From Lithodes maja (lineage: Eukaryota > Arthropoda > Malacostraca > Decapoda > Lithodidae): a stretch of DNA of 64,000 nt. The notes beneath the pieces are model-generated. The model ran no database searches. It saw nothing but the letters and a program-made list of their open reading frames with translations, and was not told the origin of the DNA. The DNA is taken from NCBI GenBank assembly GCA_037953745.1, contig JBAKBP010007140.1:38920-102919 (forward strand), written 5' to 3'. The position numbers were made by a program, and so were the translations under genes. Positions 22,345 through 34,092 of the stretch are shown here, piece after piece (the stretch's first letter is position 1; every line of letters starts with the position of its first letter).

Positions 22345-24046
22345 ATTACTGCATCCTTTTGGCATTCTTAGATATAAGCTTCACACCCTTCTTCTATTTT
22401 TTTTCCTTTGTTCTACTGCATTGTGAATTATTATTGTATGTGTATATTGTGTATTATTGAGGTTGATATCTACAGCGGTTTGTTGACTGGCTTAACCAGC
22501 TTTTTAACAGCCAGCACCAACCTACTGAGATATCAACCCTTGTGTATCATGTGCAAGTTTGGCACCTACTCTTGTTAGGCTACTGCATGAAACTCATTTC
22601 CATGGTGTTTTCTACATATTATTCTCGGTTCCTGAGCGACTGGGCATGATATGGATTGTTCTAGGAGTCGAGCAGTATTTTAGTTTAGGACTTTTGCGCA
22701 GTTTAGAATAACCGAGAAGTACTCTTGACATACTAATAGCACTATCAACCCGAGTCAGATAGGCCCAGACTCTGAGACAGTAGATATTTTTTAGCGGAAG
22801 ATAACTCCTTTTCCTAGAGAACCTGCGTGTCTTAGTGTTTGAATCTGATATTTAGAGCGTGTCTGTTGCAGGGTTAGTGTACTACGGTGGACAGTGTTGG
22901 GTGCATGGCTACAGCATTGTTGACTTTTTGCTACGGCATTTCTTTTTGGACAGTGCTGTGGGCTAGGCTATTGGAGCATCTGCTTTCCCCGAGGGGAGCC
23001 CGGGGAAAGTGGATGCTCTAATAGCCTAGCCCACAGCACTGTCAAAAAGGAAATGCCGCAGCAAAAAGACACCAATGCTGTAGTTAATGCACCCAATACT
23101 TCCCACCGTACTACACTACCCTGCAACATACACGCTCTTAATATCTGACTCAAACACCAAGACACGCAGGTTCTCCAGGAAAACGGTTTATCTTCCTCTT
23201 TGCTCTATTAATCCTTTCCCTGCGGGTGACGTTCTGGAACGGATAGGCAATTTACAGCAATATCCAGGCATAAAAAGCCTGTAAAAGCCGTAGAAATAGA
23301 GTGTCAGTGGGCGGGAGCGTGAGGGACCTCCGTCCGACCCTCAGAGCAGCCAGCCGCTCACTGAGGGAGACTGTGGTCTCGTGCGGGTGTCTCGACAGTG
23401 TTGCCGAGCGAGCGAGTGCTAATAATTAGCGAGTTTTCCCGAATGTCTATGTCAACGCTGCAGGTGAACCCTGCCACCTACGAAGCTCGTTCTGGTGTCA
23501 TTTTGAAGGTATATTCGCCTAGTTTTCGGCAGAATACAGTTAATTTAATGCAGATACTTGATTAATAATTCAGGAGTGCCTGAATATGCCCTAAATAGTG
23601 CAAATAACCCCGCAGATAAAGGGTTAAAGCAGTAGTACAAGGAGACACAAAAATATCTACTGTCCCCGAGTCTGGTTGATAGTGCTGGTAGTATTGCGAG
23701 AGAACTTCTAAGGTTATTCTAAACTGCACAAAACAATTGTGACAAAAATGCTGCTAGACTCCCAGAACAATTCATATCATGCCCAATCGCTTAGGAATTA
23801 GGAATAATATGAAGCAAAAACATGGGGAAAGTCTAATGCACTATCCTAACACATGAAACACAATAGTTGGTATTCCAGTAGGTTGGGGGCAGGCTACCAA
23901 GAGCAAACCAGCAAACCACTGTGAATACCAACTTCAATAATAAAGAATAAATACATATCTCAATAATAAGCTATGCAGTAGAATAAAGGAAACTAAATGG
24001 AAGAAGAAAGGTGTGAAGCATATATCTTAGATGCCAAGCGGCTGCA
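22345..24046. repeat. Large palindrome (arms about 640 bp)
   Basis: The left arm (about 22345-22990) is the reverse complement of the right arm (23002 to about 24046) around an 11-bp centre at 22991-23001. Near the centre, GGCTATTGGAGCATC pairs with GATGCTCTAATAGCC. Pairing near the outer edge is seen in CTTCACACCC and GGTGTGAAG. The right arm carries an extra 420 bp, the TTAA element at 23208-23627. Arms diverge by scattered changes. No transposase frame was seen. Confidence 0.8.
23208..23627. mobile_element. TTAA MITE family C (420 bp) in the palindrome arm
   Basis: Bounded by TTAA at 23208-23211 and 23624-23627. Ends TTAATCCTTTCCCTGCGGG and, inverted, TTAACCCTTTATCTGCGGGG. It is absent from the opposite palindrome arm, which acts as the empty site. 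Confidence 0.7.
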
Positions 24047-24050
24047 GGAC

Positions 24051-24790
24051 TTAAGGCCGCGTCATACAGAACTCAAACATCGGGCGACCTACTCCCGAAC
24101 AGGATGACTTGCAAAAAAAATCAAATATCAGAAAGTTCGGGTTGATTCGGGTCAATGCGACCAATGATCTTGTTGATTCTGGTGAAGTTCTGGGGATGTT
24201 CATGGGTACAGACGAATATCCTGTGGTTCGGCCAGAAGTTAGTGCATGCGTTAACTTCTAGCCGATATTCGGGTGTAAAAACCGTTAAAAATTGGTCGGC
24301 TCTCGTTCGGATTATGGTGGGCTTACATTCGTGTTACGTTCTTTTGTTTCGGCCGATGTTCGGCTGTAATTTTCATTGGCGAAGTTAACACGATCTACCT
24401 GAATATGAGCCGAACAAAAGCCGAAAATAACCCGAATCGTATGAATAAAGGGAGACATTTAACCGAATATCAGCCGAATGATAGTCTAATTACTCGAATG
24501 AAATAGGACATTCCCCAGATAAAAAGACGAATAAGGCAAGATCAATCGGGTCTGTTCAAGATATTGGCAAGAACACATGTCCAATGACAAGAATAAGATA
24601 GGATCACAACTCGAATCTCCCCCGAACAACAGCAGAATCATCGAGTCTGTGTCGGGTGGTACACGTGGGAAATCCCCAGCACGCCGAGCTGTGCACACGG
24701 CACAGCAAACAAAGAGAGGAGCGAGGCGCGACTGCACAAGAGACTGAAGAATGAGAGCCGAATCGTACGCTGGCAGCCATGCGCACTGGC
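24051..24790 (+). other. Transposon-like 5' region upstream of the MADF gene
   Basis: It opens with TTA then AGGCCGCGTCATACAGAAC, a GGCCGCGT-type start seen at many PIF/Harbinger-like ends, where a 3-bp TWA target is usual. Repeats of GCCGAA, CCGAATAT and their complements recur between 24130 and 24480. No matching inverted end was found downstream, where a gypsy element begins at 28160. Classification as a transposon end is inference. Confidence 0.4.
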
Positions 24791-24793
24791 CCC

Positions 24794-24823
24794 ATATATA
24801 GCTGCCGGAGCCTACATCAGTCT
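24794..24823 (+). promoter_or_regulatory. TATA box and initiator of the MADF gene
   Basis: CATATATA at 24793-24800 is followed about 25 bp later by CATCAGTCT (24815-24823), matching the arthropod initiator TCAGT. The start codon lies about 69 bp downstream. Confidence 0.6.
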
Positions 24824-24887
24824 CACTCCCTCCGCACAAGTTGTCCCGACAAGTTCTCCCTCTCCACCCAACACAGCAACCACCAAG

Positions 24888-27508
24888 ATGGGCAAGGGCG
24901 ACAAGCTACCACGTCGAAAACCTACCCGGAAGGGCAAGGAAGCAGCAGAGCCTTCCGTGGACCTCTTCACCTCCCAGGACCCGCCGGCAGCAGAAGGGGA
25001 GGATCTGGTGATTCAAACTTCATCAAACTCTGAAGGGAGTGACGAAGACACTGAATTCCAATCAGGACAAACCCTTGCAGAGTCACAGGACCTCACCCAG
25101 ATGGAGTCACTTCCCCTGATCACCAAACGGCAACGGCATGAGCTGGTCCACACTTTCCCTGAATTAGGGGAGACGCCATCCCACAGCGTGGATGAGGATC
25201 ATACCGCCGATCCCAACCCTTCGTCAGGAACGCCACCCACGCCGTCACCCGAGCCAGGCCCCTCCAAGATGAAGAAACCAACGCCGCCTTCCATGAAAGA
25301 TGCCAAAAGAAAGCGGACATACGCCACCCTGCCTGCGAAGGATGAAGTCGCTGTTGCCGAGTGGTACCGGGAGAATGACTTCTACAACAAGAAACTCCGG
25401 GCCCATCGAGACAGGGACATCCGGGATCGGGCTATGACCAACAAGGCCGAGGAACTCCGTGTTACAGGTTGGTTGAGTGCAGTTGCTGCGTACAATTAAA
25501 GTGGCCATATGCAAAACATATTATTGCTGTCCAGTGTTACAAAGTGCCGTCTACAGTGTTGATTGTTTAATGCCAAATCTTGTTATTTACTGTCCAATGT
25601 TTATAAAGTGCCGTCTACAGTGTTGGTTGTTTAATGGCAAATCTTGTTATTTACTGTGTGCTTACTGTGTGCTTGCCTGTGATGTCAAATTGTGAATAGA
25701 CAACTTCCATTTATATATATATAATCGGCGCATTTGATAGTACATTTCTTATATTATTTTTGTAAACAGTGCTTATAATATAGGTTTATTTTCCAGTTAA
25801 GGTTCTCGGCAAATGGATGGAGGGAATGCGGACCCGGTATGTCAAACTGAAGGAGCTGCCCTCAGGTTCTGGGGCACATGACCTTACCGAGAGGGAGACC
25901 TGGATAGTCGAGGCCTTCTCATTCCTACAGCCTCACATCGTGAAGCTTCCCACCAGGAAGAGCAAGGTACGTTATATTACAACAACTTATAAATATCTGA
26001 TAAACAGTCTTAAAACATGGGAAAGGACAGTAATAGGTCGAGTATAATTTTTCAACTTATGTTTGTTTATTTCTAATAATCATCAAAATACAAGTTCCCG
26101 TACAACATTACATAGTTTTCTACATGATTTGGTGTTATTTTATATGGAGTGGTCACGCTGCATGAAGTGTTCAAATTGTCAAGAACAGTGTATTTATATT
26201 TGAAAATAATCAACATATATAATGTAACTATAACCACGGATTCCACCACATTATGCCTCAATATGTTATATCATACTTTCACATGTTAGTTGATAAATTT
26301 TCACCTCGGCATTAACAAAATTGAAATCGTTATTACATTGTTATTAAACATTTATAGAACATTGTAGCAAATCGGAGAATATCAGGAGCTATAATAACTC
26401 TTTTCCCTCTATTATGATTCAATATCTTTTGTAGAAATTGCATTTCATTACTAACTCACCATTATATTCTGATAAACTAACTCCCCCATATATTTCACAG
26501 AAGTACAAAAAGAAAAACCCCGTTGTCACCCACATCGCTCCAACGGCTGCGGAGGAGGTGGCCGACGACCCGATGGCGGAGGAGACGTCGCAGGAGCCCG
26601 GTGTCCCTAGCACCACCCAGGAATCGACTCCCTCCACATCCACGGGCCGTCGTCGCACCAAAACTCCTATGGATGATGCCATGGAGAGCGACCTGTACGA
26701 CAAGGTAAATTTTAGTATTATTTAACCATCGAATGCTTATTATCAGTACATTTTTTATGAGACTTTTCTGTGTTTTCATACCGACACGTATATGTTATCA
26801 GAACTGGAGACGGAAAAAACATCACTATTATTCATGTTTGCTTACATTCCCTTTCATGCACGTCTCAATATTCATAGGGTCCCCAATACATTCGTGACTT
26901 AAATTCATGTCTTCTTCATTATTAAATGATACAATGATATTCATATGGTCCCCAATACATTCGTAATTTGAATTTATTTCGTCTTTATGAATGAATTTTA
27001 AACATTTTAATATTCATATGGTCCCCAATACATTCGTCACCTGATTTTTATATCTTCTTACTGAATTAATGCTAAACATTTTTGCCAACAGCTACGACAA
27101 GGGGAGAATTACCTCAACAAGCTGTACACCAGGTGGGCTGCGACGAAGAAGGCCGCGACCCCAGCCCAGCATTCCCTAAAACTGTTCCACCACTATGTCC
27201 AGGACCACCTCTCTCAAATGGAACCTTCACTTCTCGACCACTACCAAATGGAAGTAATGCGCTTCACACATGCCATGCGTGCCCACAGCCGTGGGACAAC
27301 CCCCCTTCCACGGATGGGTAATCTGGACGGAGAGCCCCTACCACATCAACGCCATGGGTCTTCCCAGCCCACCCCTCACCACACCCAGCAGAACGTGTAC
27401 TACGAGAACCTGCAAGCTGCAGGCCCTTCCTACTACCAGGGTGGAAAGAGTATCGCAGCCCCTGCCACGCCACAAGGATGGAAGTCCCACCAACCCTTCG
27501 CTGGATGA
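24888..27508 (+). CDS. MADF-domain (Myb/SANT-like) DNA-binding protein, four exons
   Basis: Exons 24888-25467, 25797-25966, 26501-26704 and 27092-27508 join in frame to 456 codons plus stop, with GT donors and AG acceptors (CAG/GTTGGT; TTTTCCAG; AAG/GTACGT; TTTCACAG; AAG/GTAAAT; GCCAACAG). The start AAGATGG is a good context. Residues 1 to about 145 are basic, acidic and Pro-rich. A MADF-like three-helix region then spans the exon 1/2 joint: VAEWYRENDFYNKKLRAH, then VTVKVLGKWMEGMRTRYVKL, then ETWIVEAFSFLQPHI. Exon 3 is basic then acidic (KYKKKN). Exon 4 has FHHYVQDHLSQMEP and MEVMRFTHAMRAH, perhaps a BESS-like interaction part. MADF proteins bind DNA as host regulators or as partners of PIF/Harbinger transposases. 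Upstream repeats favour the latter; a host gene is possible. Confidence 0.7.
26868..27041. repeat. Triplicated motif in intron 3 of the MADF gene
   Basis: GGTCCCCAATACATTCGT preceded by ATATTCATA occurs three times, at about 26868, 26937 and 27009, in diverged AT-rich units of about 70 bp. Confidence 0.7.
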
Positions 27509-28159
27509 CGTGAAGCCAATCCAGTGGAGATGAACAGGCCCCCAACCCCAAGGATGGTTGACATTTCACCCAGATTTTTGAGTCGGATCATTGATGACTT
27601 TTCGTAAATCTGCTCAACCCACCCCCCCATATTACTAATATTCCTAATTGATTGTTGGTCAGTATAGCTAACATTGTGGTGTAACATATCATTCCATATT
27701 ACTTTATATTCCTATTTGATTGTGGGTCACTATAGATAACCTTGGGGTGTTTACTTGCTAATAAAGGTGTCAATATTAATGTGGTGTAACTTGCTCTTGC
27801 CCATCATTCATATTACTCTATATTCCTATTATTTTGTTGGCAAAAGTATAGCAATTATGGCTAATAACTTGCTCTTATTACTCATCATTGTTATTAAAAT
27901 ATAATGTATATGGGTATAATAACTTGCTCTTATTACTCATCATTTATATACAAATATGTTGGTATTCTTGTTGGGGTCACTATAGAAACCACATGATTAG
28001 TCAGTGGTGGGGTTGGCTGTGTTGGCAAATCTATAGCAATTATTGCTAATAACTTGCTCTTATTACTCATCATTGTTATTAAAATAAAATGTATCTGGGT
28101 ATAATAACTTGCTCTTATTACTCATCATTTATATAAAAATGTAGTTATTCTTGTTGGGG
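27509..28159 (+). other. MADF 3' region with polyadenylation signal and 185-bp repeats
   Basis: AATAAA at 27760-27765 is a candidate polyadenylation signal. From about 27860 a 185-bp unit containing GCTAATAACTTGCTCTTATT repeats (second copy 28045). The second copy is cut at TTGTTGGGG by the gypsy LTR at 28160; the first copy continues with TCACTATAG. Confidence 0.6.
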
Positions 28160-29976
28160 TGTGACGCCTGCAGCTCAGCAGAACGCCACGTGGGCTCAGC
28201 CGCTCGCTTGGCCACTCGCTAGCACTCGCCGGGGCAAGGTATTTGGCTACAGTCTATCTACAATGTTGTTCTTTCTTTCATAGTGTTCGTGTTGTTACAG
28301 ACAGTCCCGTGGAGGTCTTTATTTTCGTCTGTGACAACGGGAAGCATTTTATATCATGAGTTGAACATAGGATGCATTGTATATAGTTAAGGAGAGAGAA
28401 TAATATAGGCAGTGGGGTGGTAGTGTGTGTGTGCGTATACATGTGCTGCCTCTCCCCTCGCTTTGTAGGCTCACGTGCGTGCCGTCTCGCGCCTCTTGAT
28501 TGGCTGGTGGCTCCTGGCGCCTTCTGCAGCCCTGCTGCCTGGTGACGTGGCAGCCTGTGATTGGCTGACCACCATGCCTTTGTGTGTGATCCTGGAGGGG
28601 TCCCGAGGAGTTCCATCCTCAGAGCTTTCCTGACTAGCATACCCTTCACATGTCCCTTGCCCCCCTGTCTCCCGACTTCTACCTATAGAGCACTTTCTCT
28701 CTCTCTCAACTTCTTACCTCTCATTCTTCTACTCTATTTAATATCATAACTTCCCTTTGGTTCTGCACGATTTCATATATCGGCCATCGTATTATATGCT
28801 GAAGCTCTCAGATAACACATGTTTAGTTAGGCATTTTGGAAGGGTTACCATTTTTGTCTGTAGAGGTTTGACACACTCACGGTGTCTCCCTTCCTGTATC
28901 TTGGTGGTCTGCTGGGGGATTTAATGCTAGACTGGGATAAGGCTACTGGTGTTGTGATTTCCGATGTGTACTAGATTTTGTTGAACCTGTACAATCGCAA
29001 CGGAGACGTGGAAAGCCTAGGTGGTCTTTCTGACTGTGTACCTTGTGAGTTTAGCGCTGTGTTGCGAGTGAGGGCTTTTGCCTCTGCCACCCAACACTGT
29101 ACTAACTCGTTTGCTTTGACTTTGAGAGGGTCGCCAGGAGAGAACCAGATACTAGCAATCTGGATCTCTCAAGAGAGCACCCCGTCAATTAACGTAATTT
29201 GGCCGCACAGCCTTAAGGACTTCGCTAGGCTACGAGCCGCTTGCTCAGCCATTGTTTCCTAGCCTACTACATCCCAGCTAGACTTTATTCGCCTAGCAGA
29301 CACCAGATTTAGATTATAAACTCTTTCTGTTATGTATGCATTATTATTCACGGCATTTATTAGTCTAGGTTGTTGTTGAGTTGCACAACCCTAGTAGGCT
29401 GTTTCGTTGATGAGGAAGTATTTCTTTTGCTGTTTGAGTTCCTACTTGCGCAGTTATTATTCCCGTGCCAGTTAACCCTATATGTCCTTACAATTGTCAT
29501 ATCCTGTTCCTGCTTTATACTACAGTTCAAAATCCGATACGATCATCTTACCCCAGCATCAGACTTTCTTCAGAAGATTCCTGCTCGATGCTTTGGGACT
29601 TTCGTTCACTTTCTTTAGTATAGGAGTGACAGTTCATTATTGTTTGGAGAAACTTTAAATATACCTTCTTCTAGTTTGCATTAAATCATTGCAGTGATTT
29701 AATTAAGATCTCTATCTTTTCCTAGTATACCTTATTACCGTTATTGTATGTTGTTGTGATCAGGCTGTATCAGAGATCATCAGCCTGTAGTAGTAGTGCA
29801 CTTATACTGAGTTATAGGATACCCCGTTATCGCAGATTTAACTCTGGAGGGTATAGGTGTTTTTGTGCGCCGGCATTATAAGTTCAGGGGTTGGATCTAG
29901 TGTTACCGTTGTGGCTGTGTGCTTTCCTAGTCCAATGATTAAGAGCCCTCGTTTTATACGAGCCCCGGTCGTAACA
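28160..29976 (+). repeat. 5' LTR of gypsy plus copy (1817 bp)
   Basis: It begins TGTGACGCCTGC and ends GGTCGTAACA just before the primer-binding site. Its start and end correspond to TGTGACGTTGAC and CAGTCGTAACA of the minus-copy LTRs, and the length is close to their 1789 bp. The interiors have diverged, so the two are different subfamilies. Confidence 0.75.
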
Positions 29977-30197
29977 AATGGCGACCTTGCTTAGGATTTT
30001 GTGAACTTAGAGAAATATTGCAGGAGTGTGGTGGTCATTTGTTTTTGTTTAAAGGAATATAGTGGACACGTGGAATTTTGTTGGCAAGTAGTATAACACT
30101 TAAGAGTCTTCAAGCATTTTTTGAGTGAATAGTGCTACATAAGAGTTTAGGTACTTCTCTTTTTTTTTAAAAACGTTGAGAATTTTCGGTGGACAAT

Positions 30198-33100
30198 ATG
30201 TCGGACGACGGATCAGTGTACAGTGGGGATGCAGTATGGGAAACAGACTCTGAGGTGCAGCAGCGGGGTTTGTCAGAAGGCATTGGAGTTATAACTAGTG
30301 AGGAGGATGAAAGGAAGTTTCTGGAGATACCTATTACTGTTGACCGGGTGTCGGGGATTGATCGGTATGGTCTCCTGTGTTTGGCCACGGTCATGGGGCA
30401 TGTGGGCACTAGCAGCATGTCGAGAGGTGACCTGGTGGCCTGTGTGCTCGGCGGGGTGAGTGGGGCTTCGGGTGGAGTGGGAGCTGGGGCACCTTCGGCC
30501 CAGCCCCCATTCCACTCGACTCCTACCATGGCGCCCCCTCGGGCTCCGGAGCCGGGTACGTTCCCGCAGGCCGATAGGCACTGGCAGCGTGGTTTGTACA
30601 TGGGTGGGTCTCCAATTGTTGCATCTCCTCCTCCTCAAGGTTTGACTCCAGAGATGCTCTTCCAGCTTGAGATGGCTAACCAGCAGCGGCAGTTTGAGAT
30701 GGCTAAGATTCAGGCTGAGGAGAGAAGGGCCAGATATGAGATTGAGCAACGAAAGCATGAATCTGAGATTGAGATGGTCAGGATTCAGGCTGAGGAGAGA
30801 AAGGCTGAGCTTCAGGTTGAGGCTACGAAGTATTGTGCAGACAGAGATCTTGAGAAATCTCGGGTGGAGTCGACAGGGCAGCGTCTCGGTTCTGGGAATC
30901 GAGGTCTTGATCAGTCTTTATCGCACCTGCTCAAGTTGGTCCCTGTATTTGACGAGTCGGGTGTCACTGAATTTTTTATGCGTTTTGAGAAGAAGTGCCG
31001 GGAGCACCAATGGCCCGAGGTTAAGTGGGCAGCCCTTGTTTCCTCTAGATTGGTTGGCAAAGGACTCAAGGCATATGATGCGTTGCCCTTGGAGTCATGC
31101 ATCGATTACGAGGTATTGAAGGAGGCTGTCCTGCGGGCATATGAGTTACAACCAGAGACGTACAGATTGAAGTTCCGGGGTGTAACGAAGGGTCGTGAGT
31201 GCACCTTTCTTGAGGATGCCCGGGATCTGTCCGATGCATTTAGAAACTGGCTGCGTTCTGAGAAGGCATCGACGTTTGAGGAGTTGAAACAGCTGATGCT
31301 TCTAGAAAATTTGTTTAAGTGTACGGGCAGCGATCTGACGTTGAATCTTAAAGAGAAAAACCCAAGAACTCTTCAGGAGGCAGCTGAGATGGCTGACCTT
31401 CGGATGTCACTGATTCGTGGGTGCGGGTCTGCACAACGGAACGATGCAGGTAACAAGGGGCGCAACACTCCACACCCCCGAGTCAGTGATACACAATATA
31501 ACCATTACAACAAGAGCAACGATACTTAGTCTGACCATAAACCTAATACAGTCTCGTTTAAGAAGGGTCAGGGCCCTTCCCCACCTCAAGGGAAGCCCAA
31601 GGGGGAGTTAGAGTGTTTTTATTGTCATGAGAGGGGCCATTTTGAAAGAGCCTGTCCAAGCAAGCTACCTAATGCAGTTGTGTCTTTGGCTGGCAACATT
31701 GGGGTGTCCCCGAAGTCGTCTGAGTTTGCCCGGGGTATAACGTCAGAGGCTGGGACACAGCCAGTGGAGAAGAATCCGGAAGGCTCGAACCCTGTCCGCG
31801 ATGTCTTTTGTGACCATCGAGGGCATGGCTGCGTGAGGGGGGCTGGTAAGAAGCATGGAGTTGAGCTGTTGCGAGACACGGGTGCCTCTCAGACTTTAAT
31901 GAAGAACTTTACTGGTAGACCAATAAACGCGGCACGGGTGGTTGTGGTGCAGGGTATCAATGCTGTCAAGTCATACCCGTTGGTCAGGATGGAACTGGAG
32001 GTGGATGGTGTGACACGAGAGTTGGATGTGGGTGTTGTGGAGAACTTGCCTGTTGGGGGCGTCGACCTCCTTCTCGGCAACGACTTTGCGGTGCCTACTT
32101 CTGAGGTTTCACCCTTAGTCGTTGCCGAGAAGCCGGCCGACGTGAGTAGGGAGGAACAGGAGTGGGTAGAGAAGTGTCAAGTACAACCTATGGCGTGCGT
32201 TGTTACTGGACCTCTTGCATCCAAAGTGTCACAGCCTATTCCTCAGTCTTCTGATCAACGGAGGAACGGTCGGAAGAAGACGGCTAATGTTGGTAAAAGT
32301 TTGGAGAGTTTAGTACCAGCAGCGCTTCTTGGCGACTCAGTATTGGCACCATTGTTGGAGTCTGGAGAGGCCCCAGGACCTGTCAGAGCTAGTGAGGAGG
32401 TAGGGAAGGAAGAGACTCCGAGGCAGCAACGTCATGCACAGAGAGAACAAAGGGTTGCTCAGTTTGATATTGGGGGAGGACTTGGGTTGCTTCGGAAGCA
32501 TCTAGACAGGTTGGTTCCCTCAGATATTTGTAAACTGCAGTTGTAGGATACGGAAGTTCAGAAGTGTGGTAATGGTGCTGTCGAGATCAAACACGAGGAC
32601 GGGGAAACATGTCATGTGAACCTGTTGGAGGAGTTTGTGAGGCAACCACCTGAGCAGCCTACTGTCCCTGCGTTAGTCTGCAGCGGCCAAGGTGGAGAAG
32701 GAGAGGGGGGCAGTAGGGCACAGGTGGAGGAGAGTAGGGATTGTCATGTCTCGGCGGAGCAGTGGGCGGGGGACACGAGTCTGGTGGCTGTGGAAGCGCT
32801 AGAGCACCTGCCTGAGCAGCAGTGTGCAGCGCTCCAGCACCAGCTCGGTTCATACCCCACTGGTCGTGCCGAGCCCCTGAGCCTCACAACTCGGGCGGTG
32901 CAAGATGTTCCGCGGGCAGGTCACGTGAATGTTGAAAGACCGTTAGCCTCGTTGTTTCGGTGGTTCAAGGTGGGCGACGAGGCTTGGACATGGTTGTCAG
33001 GTCAAGGTCGACCCATGGCTGCCAAGGGTGGTGGTCAAAAGGAGGACATTGAGCAGATTGGTAAGGTTGGCTGTGGCATAGAAGTGCCCGGTCGTCGCAT

Positions 33101-34091
33101 AGCCTCCCAATGCTGCTCTAGTCGAATGCAACAGCCCTACCATAGACCGACTATATCTGGCCATGTCGCTAAAAGCGGTGATGCTGCGCAGGCAGATGTA
33201 GTCGTAAGGAATGCAGGGGTGCGCATGTACGGTATCGGCGGGGAAGCCTTAGCAATAATGAACTATGGGAGTGACTGCCCAGGTGGTACTGATTGTCCCT
33301 CTCATGACCTGGCTGTTCTAGGGACGAAGGAGGGAGACTACAGGTTAGAAGCTGCGGTCTCGGCTGGGTTGTGGGAGGGTACTAGGCATGTTCTGCGAGA
33401 TAAGTTGTTTACTGGGCTGGGGCAGTGCATCCGCATGTTTGTTGCTTCTCCAGGCCTGATGTACGGGGTAGAATCCGACATGGAGGCTGGAGACAGTGCG
33501 AGGCTCAGTTTAATTCCCTACAGTATAAATCCTGCTAAAAAGCCTGTCGTGAAAACAGAGCTAGACGACATGTGGAAAAAGGGTCTGAGGGATAAAGGAT
33601 ACTGTGAGTGGTCGTTGCCAGTGAGTTTGCAACCTGAGTTGAGTGGCAAGATCAGTGTGTGTGCATTATCCCTGACAGACACCTATCCATTGCCCAAGGG
33701 TCTGAGGGATAAGGAATGTCGTGAGTGGCCGTTGCCTGTAACTTGGCAACCTGTGTTAAGTGGCAAGATCAGTGAGTGTGCATTATCCCTGACAGACGCC
33801 TATACCTTATCGAGAGTTGATGACACCATAGACCGCCTCGGGGCTGCATCGCCTATCACGAAGGTAGAACTAGTGAAAGGTTATTGGCAGGCCCCGTTGC
33901 CGGAAAGAGCGAAGAGAAATGCCAGTCTTGTGATGAACTGGGCAGTTTATCAGTGCCAGGTGTTGTTTTGCTGCCGGGACACAAGTTGGATGTGTGGCAT
34001 GCTAAGGGCACTGATAATGTTTTGGCTGATTGTTTGTCACGGGAGGGTTTGTTTGCAGGAGAACCCTCGCCGTTCAGTCAGTGTGTGTTGA
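30198..34091 (+). pseudogene. Gypsy Gag-Pol frame with two amber stops and deleted pol
   Basis: The ATG at 30198 opens a single frame of about 1297 codons broken only by TAG at 31527-31529 and TAG at 32544-32546. Gag (residues 1-443) has a charged coiled-coil region (MAKIQAEERRARYEIEQRK) and a capsid-like part (LLKLVPVFDESGVTEFF). After the first stop come a knuckle (CFYCHERGHFERAC) and a protease (LLRDTGASQTL, LLLGNDF). Later a reverse-transcriptase entry is seen (PYSINPAKKPVVKTELDDMW and VDDTIDRLGAASPITKVELV) with a 117-bp tandem duplication. It then jumps, out of frame, to an RNase H end (GTDNVLADCLSR). The YxDD box, most of RNase H and integrase are missing. It cannot encode an active enzyme. 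Confidence 0.8.
33581..33814 (+). repeat. In-frame 117-bp tandem duplication in the RT region
   Basis: GGGTCTGAGGGATAA starts two consecutive units at 33581 and 33698. Both encode GLRDK...CEW/CREW...LSGKIS...CALSLTD, 39 codons each, diverged by several substitutions. Confidence 0.8.
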
Positions 34092-34092
34092 G

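Larger units (their letters stand above)
28160..34092 (+). mobile_element. Gypsy-type element, plus copy (internally deleted, no 3' LTR)
   Basis: A 5' LTR (28160-29976), a primer-binding site starting TGGCGACCTTGC at 29979 and one coding frame from 30198 to 34091 are visible. No 3' LTR of its own follows. At 34093 the LTR of the oppositely oriented relative begins. The copy was inserted into the 185-bp repeats downstream of the MADF gene. Confidence 0.8.

Noticed and set aside
32616..34091. A separate 491-aa gene downstream of the plus gypsy protease
   Set aside because: It is the same reading frame as gag and protease after the second TAG, contains RT fragments, and is part of the decayed pol.
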